A DNA stretch of 33,150 bases. Source: an uncultured Clostridia bacterium (GTDB taxonomy: Bacteria; Bacillota; Clostridia; Christensenellales; Borkfalkiaceae). The translations under genes and the position numbers were made by a program. Of this stretch, positions 26,443-33,150 are shown in pieces. Numbering within the stretch: the stretch's first letter is position 1; each line of letters opens with the position of its first letter. The notes beneath the pieces were generated by a model. It made no database searches. It was not told the origin of the DNA and saw nothing but the letters and a program-made list of their open reading frames with translations. The stretch is taken from NCBI GenBank assembly GCA_947587085.1, contig CANPXX010000012.1, positions 1 through 33,150 of the forward strand, in the 5' to 3' direction.

Positions 26443-28722
26443 ATGAGAAAGCTCGTTCGCGAATTTGAATTTACGGCGGAGGAGCGCGCGGAGGTGCGCG
26501 CCCTCGCGGCGGCGCTGTCGCTCACCGAGACGACGGCGGGCATTCTCTATGCGCGCGGGCTCACCACCGAGGAATCTATGCGCGCCTTTTTGGACCCCTC
26601 CGAGCGCAACTACCTCTCTCCCTTCCTCCTGACGGGGATGCGCGAGGCGACCGAACTCATCCGCAAGGCGCGCGAAGAGTCGTGGCGGGTGGCGGTGTTC
26701 GGCGACTACGACGCCGACGGCATCGGCGCCTGCGCCGTGCTCTCCCGCGCCCTGCGCGCCTACGGCATCGAGCCCTACCTCTTCGTGCCCGAGCGCACCG
26801 ACGGGTACGGCATGAGCATCGCCGCCATCGACCGCATCTTCGACGAATTTCTGCCCGACCTCGTCATCACGGTGGACTGCGGCGTCTCCAACCGCCGCGA
26901 AGTGGAATACATCAAGGAGCAGGGGAGCTACTGCATCGTCACCGACCACCATGAGCTGCCCGACGTTCTGCCCGACTGCATCGTCGTCAATCCCAAGCGG
27001 AAGGGCGACTACCCGTACGACAATCTGTGCGGCGCGGGCGTGGCGTTCAAGCTGGCACAGGCGCTCATCGGCGAACGGGCGAACGAGCTCGCCGATTTCG
27101 CGGCGCTCTCCACCGTGGCGGACAGCGTTCCCCTCCTCGGGGAGAACCGCGATATCGTCGCGGAGGGGTTGAAACGCATCCGCTCCGCCCCCCGTCCCGC
27201 CTTCTCGGCGCTCCTCGGCAAGAACAGCGAGATCACCTCGCAGACGCTCGCCTTCACCATTGCGCCCCGCATCAACGCCGCGGGGAGGATGGGGGACGCC
27301 GCGGCGGCCCTGCGCCTCTTCACGAGCGAGGACGAGGAGGAGATCGCCGCGCTCGCCGAACGGCTCAACGCGTACAACGCCGAGCGGCAGAAGTACTGCG
27401 ACGAGCTGTACGCGCAGGCGACGCGCAAGCTCAACGAGGAGGGCGCCTACGGCAACGTGATCATGCTCGCGGAGGAACATTGGAACGCGGGCTTTGTGGG
27501 CATCGTGGCGGCGCGCCTCGTGGAGGAATACTGCCGCCCCGCCCTGCTCTTCGTGAAGCGGGGGGAGATGCTGAAGGGGAGCGCCCGCTCCATCGAACGC
27601 GTGAACATCTTCGACGCGCTCAAAAACTGTTCAGGATATATCCGCGAATTCGGCGGGCACGCACAGGCGGCGGGGGTGAACGTCGCGGCGGACCAATTCG
27701 AGGCGCTCAAAGCGGCGCTCGACGCCTACATCGGGGCGACGTACGAGCGGGAGGACTTCCTCCCCGTCGTCGCCGTCGCGGGGGAGGCGAAGGAGGACCT
27801 CTACACCGTCGCGCGCGAGCTCACCCTGCTGGAACCGTGCGGCGTGGGCAACCGCCGCCCGCTCTTCACCCTGCGCGCGGGCAAGCTGGACGCCGTCCCC
27901 CTCAAACCGCAGTCGCCCCATCTCGCCCTCTCGGCGGGGGGGATGGACTTCGTCTACTTCAACGGGGCGAAGGACAGGGAACTGCTCGCGAGCGAGCTGG
28001 AAAAGGAGCTCGTGTTCGAATACAACGTGTCGCACTTCCGCGGCAAGGAATATGTGAAGGGCTTCGTGCGCTGTGTGGTGTGCCGCGGAGAGATCGGACC
28101 CGCGCTCGACTGCGACGGCTTCGCCCGCGCCCTCGCGGCGAAATCTCCCGCGGGGGAGGAGATGGAGGACGCCGCGCTCGACGCCTTCCTCGCCGAACGG
28201 CGCGCCGCCTGTGCGTACGGGCTGTGTGTCGTCGCCTATGACAGGACCTCGTTCGCCCGCTATCCCGCCCTCGCGGGAATGGAGACGGACGCCTTCCGCC
28301 TCTCCTCGGGGAGCTTTGCCAACGTGGCGCTCTTCGCCCCCTCGCCCGACTGCGACCTTGCGGGATTCCGCGAGGTGGTGCTCCTCGACGGGCGCGCGCC
28401 CGCGCGCACGGGCAAGGCGAGAATCGTGAAGGCGAAGCCCCGTCCCCCCGCGGCGATCGGGCGGCTCGACTGTTCCCGCGAGGCGCTTCTTGCCCTCTTC
28501 TCCGCCCTGCGCGCCTTAGAGGGCGAGGCGGCGGAGGACATCGTTGCGGCGGCGCGCCTCCTGTCGGGTCCGCCCGAACAGGCGGTGTTTGCGCTCTCGG
28601 TGTTCTCCGAGCTCGGGCTCTTCCGCTTGGAAGAGGGCAGGGTCCGCGTGACGCGCGGCAAGCGCACCGACCTCATGTGTTCCCATATCTATCGCGACAT
28701 CCTCGCATGGAAGGAGGGCTGA
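26443..28722 (+). CDS. recJ: Single-stranded-DNA-specific exonuclease RecJ
   Basis: VAVFGDYDADGIGACAVLSRAL...VITVDCGVSNRREVEYIKEQGSYCIVTDHHELPD...NLCGAGVAFKLAQAL...FGGHAQAAGVNV (DHH/DHHA1). Confidence 0.95.
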   Translation: MRKLVREFEFTAEERAEVRALAAALSLTETTAGILYARGLTTEESMRAFLDPSERNYLSPFLLTGMREATELIRKAREESWRVAVFGDYDADGIGACAVLSRALRAYGIEPYLFVPERTDGYGMSIAAIDRIFDEFLPDLVITVDCGVSNRREVEYIKEQGSYCIVTDHHELPDVLPDCIVVNPKRKGDYPYDNLCGAGVAFKLAQALIGERANELADFAALSTVADSVPLLGENRDIVAEGLKRIRSAPRPAFSALLGKNSEITSQTLAFTIAPRINAAGRMGDAAAALRLFTSEDEEEIAALAERLNAYNAERQKYCDELYAQATRKLNEEGAYGNVIMLAEEHWNAGFVGIVAARLVEEYCRPALLFVKRGEMLKGSARSIERVNIFDALKNCSGYIREFGGHAQAAGVNVAADQFEALKAALDAYIGATYEREDFLPVVAVAGEAKEDLYTVARELTLLEPCGVGNRRPLFTLRAGKLDAVPLKPQSPHLALSAGGMDFVYFNGAKDRELLASELEKELVFEYNVSHFRGKEYVKGFVRCVVCRGEIGPALDCDGFARALAAKSPAGEEMEDAALDAFLAERRAACAYGLCVVAYDRTSFARYPALAGMETDAFRLSSGSFANVALFAPSPDCDLAGFREVVLLDGRAPARTGKARIVKAKPRPPAAIGRLDCSREALLALFSALRALEGEAAEDIVAAARLLSGPPEQAVFALSVFSELGLFRLEEGRVRVTRGKRTDLMCSHIYRDILAWKEG

Positions 28723-28724
28723 GC

Positions 28725-30854
28725 ATGGACGCCATTCTCATGAAGATATACGAATACTATATCGGGCAGGACCGCGACATGCTCCTCCGCGCCTACGATT
28801 TCGCCAAGGACGCCCACCGCAACCAGAAGCGGGCGTCGGGCGAGCCGTACTTCATCCACCCCTGCGCCGTCGCCGAGATTCTGGTGGAGCTTGGGCTGGA
28901 CGCGGAGACCATCGTGGCGGCGCTCCTCCACGACGTCATCGAGGACACCTCCGCGACGGAGGAGGACGTGCGCCGCGAATTCGGGGAGAACGTTCTCACC
29001 CTCGTCTCGGGCGTCACCAAGCTGGACCGCTTCGTCTTTAAGTCGCAGGAAGAGGAGGAGGCGGAGAACTTCCGCAAGATCTTCATCGCGATGGCGAAGG
29101 ACATCCGCGTCATCATCATCAAGCTCGCCGACCGACTGCACAACATGCGCTCTTTGAACTATCTGTCGCCCGAACGGCAGCAGAAGATGGCGAAGGAGAC
29201 GCTCGACATCTACGCCCCCATCGCGGGGCGGCTCGGCATCAGCCAGATCAAGTGCGAGCTCGAGGACCTTTGCCTCAAATATCTCGACCCCGCCGCCTTC
29301 GAATACCTCGTGGAGAACATCCACCAGAAGCTCGAAGAGCGCAACCGCTTCGTGGACTTCGTGGTGGAGGAGCTCAACAGCATCCTCACCGAGAGCAACA
29401 TCCGCGGCGAGGTGTTCGGGCGTCCCAAGCACTTCTACTCCATCTACAAGAAGATGAAGGACAAGGACAAGACGCTCGACCAGATCTACGACCTCACGGC
29501 GGTGCGCGTCATCGTGGGGACGGTGGACGAATGCTATGAGGTGCTCGGCAAGATCCACAAGCGGTGGAAGCCCGTGCCGGGGCGCATCAAGGACTACATC
29601 GCCACCCCCAAGCCCAACATGTACCAATCTCTCCATACCACCGTGCTCACCAACTTCGGGCAGCCCTTCGAGATCCAGATCCGCACCGAGGAGATGCACC
29701 GCACGGCGGAATACGGTATCGCGGCGCATTGGAAGTACAAGGAGAACCGCACCGAGGAGACCTCGCTCGACGCGCGCATGGCGTGGATCCGCGAGATCAT
29801 GGAATTGCAGGGCGGCTTCCGCGATTCCAAGGAATTCATGGACACGGTGAAGGAGGAGCTGTACAGCGACGAACTGCTCGTGTTCACGCCGCACAGCAAG
29901 GTGATCTCGCTCCCTGTGGGCGCCACGCCCGTGGACTTCGCCTATGCCATCCACTCCGAGGTGGGCAACCACTGCACGGGCGCCAAGGTGAACGGAAAGA
30001 TCGTCCCCCTCAATTCGCCGCTCGAACTCGGCGACGTGGTGGAGATCATCACCTCGCCCGGGAGCAAGGGTCCCTCCCGCGATTGGCTCAAATTCATCAA
30101 ATCGCCCTCCGCGCGCGCCAAGATCAAGTCCTTCTACAAGAAGGAGACCAAGGAGGAGAACATCCGCGTCGGGCGCGCCCAGCTCGAGGAAGCCGCCAAG
30201 AAGAAGGGGTATCTGCTCTCCGACATCCTCACCGACGAGAGCTTCAAGAAGATCTCGGAGAAGCTCTCCTTCGATACGCAGGAGGAGATGTTTGCCGCCA
30301 TCGGCTATGGCGCCGTCTCCGTCAACCAGGTGTTCTTCAAGCTGGTGGACTACTTCCGCAAGGACGCGCCGCAACCCCTCGAAGTGCGCCCCTTCAAGGA
30401 GAAGAATCTGAAGGGTACGGTCACCGTAAGGGGGATGACGGGGCTCCTCGTCTCCTTCGCGGGGTGCTGTTCGCCCGTCCCCGGCGACGACATCGTGGGC
30501 TTCATCACGCGGGGGAGGGGGGTGGTCGTGCACCGCGCCGACTGTCCCAACATGAAGAACGTGGAGCCCGAGCGGTTACAGCCCGCCGAATGGACGGTGA
30601 ACGAGGGGGAGACGCGCTTCAAAGCCGCCATCGTCGTCTATGCCGAGGAACAGGGCGCGGCGCTCTCCGCGGTCTCCCAGAGCATCGCCGACATGAAGCT
30701 CTCCCTCACCTCCATCAACGGGCGGTACGACAAGAACAACTACGCCATCGTGGAAGTCACGGTGAGCCTTCCCAGCCGGCAGGCGATCGAGGTGCTCATC
30801 GAAAAGATCAAGGCGCACCCGAAGATCACCGACGTGCACCGCATGAGCAATTGA
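28725..30854 (+). CDS. relA: Bifunctional (p)ppGpp synthetase/hydrolase, RelA/SpoT family
   Basis: HD domain (AALLHDVIEDTSATEEDVRREFG), synthetase (RPKHFYSIYKKMKDKDKTLDQIYDLTAVRVIV), TGS (VFTPHSKVISLPVGATPVDFAYAIHSEVGNHCTGAKVNG), ACT. Confidence 0.97.
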   Translation: MDAILMKIYEYYIGQDRDMLLRAYDFAKDAHRNQKRASGEPYFIHPCAVAEILVELGLDAETIVAALLHDVIEDTSATEEDVRREFGENVLTLVSGVTKLDRFVFKSQEEEEAENFRKIFIAMAKDIRVIIIKLADRLHNMRSLNYLSPERQQKMAKETLDIYAPIAGRLGISQIKCELEDLCLKYLDPAAFEYLVENIHQKLEERNRFVDFVVEELNSILTESNIRGEVFGRPKHFYSIYKKMKDKDKTLDQIYDLTAVRVIVGTVDECYEVLGKIHKRWKPVPGRIKDYIATPKPNMYQSLHTTVLTNFGQPFEIQIRTEEMHRTAEYGIAAHWKYKENRTEETSLDARMAWIREIMELQGGFRDSKEFMDTVKEELYSDELLVFTPHSKVISLPVGATPVDFAYAIHSEVGNHCTGAKVNGKIVPLNSPLELGDVVEIITSPGSKGPSRDWLKFIKSPSARAKIKSFYKKETKEENIRVGRAQLEEAAKKKGYLLSDILTDESFKKISEKLSFDTQEEMFAAIGYGAVSVNQVFFKLVDYFRKDAPQPLEVRPFKEKNLKGTVTVRGMTGLLVSFAGCCSPVPGDDIVGFITRGRGVVVHRADCPNMKNVEPERLQPAEWTVNEGETRFKAAIVVYAEEQGAALSAVSQSIADMKLSLTSINGRYDKNNYAIVEVTVSLPSRQAIEVLIEKIKAHPKITDVHRMSN

Positions 30855-30855
30855 T

Positions 30856-31452
30856 ATGACCGTCTATCCCATAGCCCCGCGCGGCTTTGCCGCCAATTGC
30901 TATCTTCTGACCGCCGACGGCGTGAATGCCGTCGCGATCGACCCCGCCCAACCGCACGTCCTTAGGGCGGCGGAGCGGCTCGGACTGAGCGTGCGCTACG
31001 CCCTTCTGACGCACGGGCATTTCGACCATGTGGGCGGCTGTGCCGCCCTGCAAGCGCGCGGCGCGAAGGTGGGCTGTCTCGCGGGGGAACAGGCAAACGT
31101 CGCCGCGGCGGATCTCGCCGCGGCGTTCGGCGTCTCGGTGCCGCCCTTCACGGTGGATTTCACCTTCTCGGACGGCGAAACGCTCTCCCTCTCGGGCGTC
31201 ACGCTCCGCGCGATCGCCACGCCGGGGCACACGTCGGGCAGCTGCTGTTTCCTCGGAGACGGCGTGCTCTTCTCGGGCGACACCCTCTTCGCGGGCGACG
31301 TGGGTCGCACCGACCTGCCCACGGGGAGCGCCCGCGCGCTCGCCCAAAGCCTCTCTGTGCTCTTCGCGTTGGACGACTGCACTGTCTATCCCGGGCACGG
31401 CGGACCGACTTCGCTCGCCGCCGAGAAGGCGCGCATGGGAGGGAAGCGATGA
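30856..31452 (+). CDS. MBL-fold metallo-hydrolase (glyoxalase II-like)
   Basis: LLTHGHFDHVGG...ATPGHTSGSCCFLGDGVLFSGDTLFAGDVGRTDLP...VYPGHGGPTSL. Confidence 0.93.
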   Translation: MTVYPIAPRGFAANCYLLTADGVNAVAIDPAQPHVLRAAERLGLSVRYALLTHGHFDHVGGCAALQARGAKVGCLAGEQANVAAADLAAAFGVSVPPFTVDFTFSDGETLSLSGVTLRAIATPGHTSGSCCFLGDGVLFSGDTLFAGDVGRTDLPTGSARALAQSLSVLFALDDCTVYPGHGGPTSLAAEKARMGGKR

Positions 31453-32801
31453 CGGCGCCCGCATGGCTCCTCCCCGAGCTCATGGACGTGGTGCGCCTCT
31501 TCGAGGGAGCGGAGGCGCTCTCCATATCCCTCGTGCAGGAGGGGGAGATGAACCGCTTCGAGGTGGACGGCGAGAGCTATGTCTTTGCCCATGCCGTCGT
31601 TGCCGCGGACGAGACGGAGCGGAAGAGCCTTATAAAGCGCGACGCCAAGCTCGACCTCTACCGCATCCTCAGCGAACGGACGGGAAAGACGCTCCCGTGG
31701 GGCTCGTTGACGGGCATCCGTCCCACCCGCCTCGCCTACCGCGAGCTGGAACGGGGGCGCCCCTTCGAGCCGCTCTTCGAAAGGCTGATGGTGTCGCCCG
31801 CGAACATCCGCCTCGTCGGGCAGGTCCTCGAGGGACAGCGGGGGGTGTACGAGGCGAGGGAGGGAAATTGCGACCTCTTCGTCTCCCTGCCCTTCTGCCC
31901 GACCAAGTGCGACTACTGCTCGTTCATCACCGCCCCGATCGGGCGGACCCGCCAATATCTTCCCGCCTATCTCGCGGCGCTCGAGCGGGAGCTCTTCGCG
32001 GCGGAGGGGTACCTCGGCAACCTCCGCTCCGTCTACATCGGCGGCGGCACGCCCTTCGCCCTCGAAGCGGAGGAGCTCGAACGGGTGCTCCGCGCCGTCG
32101 CGCCCCTCCTCCCGCAAGGATGCGAATACACGGTGGAGGCGGGGCGTCCCGATACCTTCACCGAGCAAAAACTCGAACTGTGCAAGCGATACGGCGTCAC
32201 GCGCATCTGCATCAACGCGCAGAGCTTTTCCGACGACACCCTCCGCGCCATCGGCAGAAAGCACACGGCGGAGGAGGTCGTCCGCGCCTTCCGCATGGCG
32301 GAGCCGTTCGGCTTCGACGTCAACTGCGACCTCATCGCGGGACTTGCGGAGGAGACGCCCGAGGCGTTCGCGAGGAGCGTGGACGAGGCGGTCGCGCTCT
32401 CGCCCGCCAACCTCACTGTGCACACCCTGTGTCTGAAAAAGGGGGCGAAGCTCAAAGAGGAGACGGCGCGCCTTGCGGACGGGTCCCTCGCCGAGATGAT
32501 CGCCTATTCGCGGGAGGCGCTCCCTTCGGCGGGGTATGCTCCCTATTACCTCTACCGCCAAAAGTACATGGCGGGCGCGCACGAGAACGTGGGCTGGACC
32601 AAGCCGCACAAGGCGTGCGTCTACAATGTGGACGTGATGGAGGAGACCGCGAACAACCTCGCCGTCGGCGCGAACGCCGTCTCCAAGCGGGTGATCCTCT
32701 CCGAGGGGCGCATCGAACGGTACGGAAGCCCCAAAGATATCCCCACCTATCTCCAAAAAATCGATACCATCCTCCAAGAAAAACAAAAACTGTTCGGCTA
32801 A
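31449..32801 (+). CDS. hemZ: Radical SAM coproporphyrinogen dehydrogenase-like HemZ
   Basis: LFVSLPFCPTKCDYCSFIT, YIGGGTPFALEAEELERVL, YTVEAGRPDTFTEQKLELCKRYGVTRICINAQSFSDDTLRAIGRKHT; overlaps the upstream stop. Confidence 0.9.
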   Translation: MTAPAWLLPELMDVVRLFEGAEALSISLVQEGEMNRFEVDGESYVFAHAVVAADETERKSLIKRDAKLDLYRILSERTGKTLPWGSLTGIRPTRLAYRELERGRPFEPLFERLMVSPANIRLVGQVLEGQRGVYEAREGNCDLFVSLPFCPTKCDYCSFITAPIGRTRQYLPAYLAALERELFAAEGYLGNLRSVYIGGGTPFALEAEELERVLRAVAPLLPQGCEYTVEAGRPDTFTEQKLELCKRYGVTRICINAQSFSDDTLRAIGRKHTAEEVVRAFRMAEPFGFDVNCDLIAGLAEETPEAFARSVDEAVALSPANLTVHTLCLKKGAKLKEETARLADGSLAEMIAYSREALPSAGYAPYYLYRQKYMAGAHENVGWTKPHKACVYNVDVMEETANNLAVGANAVSKRVILSEGRIERYGSPKDIPTYLQKIDTILQEKQKLFG

Positions 32802-32806
32802 AAGTG

Positions 32807-32838
32807 GCGCTTGCCTCCCTTGACGGGAGGCGTTTTTA
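32807..32838 (+). terminator. Intrinsic terminator after hemZ, overlapping the stop of the convergent XRE gene
   Basis: GCCTCCC-TTGAC-GGGAGGC followed by GTTTTTATT. Confidence 0.82.
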
Positions 32839-33045
32839 TTCGTCCTTCAAATTCAGAATGTAGTCGGCGGAGAGGTCGAGCTCCTTGCAGATCCGCGCAA
32901 ACGTGTCAAGCTTGGGCAGCTTCTTCGTCGTCATGTACTGCGTGACCATCTCGGGTGAGATTCCCACCCGCCGCGCGATCTCCACCGTCGTCAGCCCGCT
33001 CGCCTTGATCTCCTCCCGCAAACGCTCCTTTATCATCTCGATCAT
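32836..33045 (-). CDS. Small XRE-family HTH regulator (69 aa)
   Basis: MIEMIKERLREEIKASGLTTVEIARRVGISPEMVTQYMTTKKLPKLDTFARICKELDLSADYILNLKDE; AAAGGAGG SD on the minus strand. Confidence 0.9.
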   Translation of the reverse strand: MIEMIKERLREEIKASGLTTVEIARRVGISPEMVTQYMTTKKLPKLDTFARICKELDLSADYILNLKDE

Positions 33046-33074
33046 CTATGGTTCCTCCTTTGGATGAAAAATAT

Positions 33075-33118
33075 AACTAACAGTTAGTTTTTACTTGACT
33101 TCTAACCAACAGTTAGCT
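33075..33118. promoter_or_regulatory. Paired operator-like inverted repeats AACTAAC-A-GTTAGTT and AACCAAC-A-GTTAGCT
   Basis: 33075-33089 (7-bp perfect arms) and 33104-33118 (imperfect), centres 29 bp apart. Confidence 0.8.
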
Positions 33119-33123
33119 ATAAT
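33095..33123 (+). promoter_or_regulatory. Strong promoter for a gene starting beyond the window
   Basis: TTGACT (33095-33100), 17-bp spacer, TATAAT (33118-33123), followed by an AAAAAAGGAGG SD at 33134-33144. Confidence 0.85.
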
Positions 33124-33150
33124 GGGAGATGATAAAAAAGGAGGAAAAAA

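Noticed and set aside
25732-30533. 582-aa and 614-aa minus-strand ORFs
   Set aside because: Antisense to secF/recJ and relA; no recognisable protein features.
29564-32863. 431-aa and 611-aa plus-strand ORFs in alternate frames
   Set aside because: Out-of-frame readings of relA, the MBL gene and hemZ.

Overview
This is a gene-dense, high-GC chromosomal window. It looks like an anaerobic Clostridia/Firmicutes-type genome, judged from gene content and synteny only.

Plus strand, left: a RuvX protein fused in frame to a DUF1292 domain, leuA and queH.
Minus strand: an ilvB-ilvN-ilvD-leuC-leuD-leuB operon followed by yggS and a zinc-dependent phospholipase C-like gene, plus argH divergent from ruvC.
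Plus strand, right: ruvC-ruvA-ruvB-queA-tgt-yajC-TIGR04086-scfA-scfB-secD-secF-recJ-relA/spoT-MBL hydrolase-hemZ.
Two small XRE regulators lie on the minus strand, each divergent from a promoter on the plus strand.

Main points for follow-up:
- A 50-aa six-cysteine SCIFF ranthipeptide precursor (22210-22362) is missing from the supplied ORF track. It sits directly before its radical SAM maturase, with a strong hairpin between them.
- The adjacent SecD/SecF pair lacks the usual motifs.
- ruvX and ruvC both have near-consensus promoters ending exactly 6 nt before the ATG, which predicts leaderless mRNAs.
- RuvX-DUF1292 is an in-frame fusion with a possible internal start.
- An intrinsic terminator overlaps the Shine-Dalgarno of the next gene.
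- The queA-tgt gap holds a 124-bp tandem repeat, and the first 560 bp is a mosaic of palindromic and direct repeats.
- The right edge has a TTGACT-N17-TATAAT promoter whose spacer carries an inverted-repeat operator, next to an XRE repressor.

All functional calls come from reading translated motifs. No database search was run.
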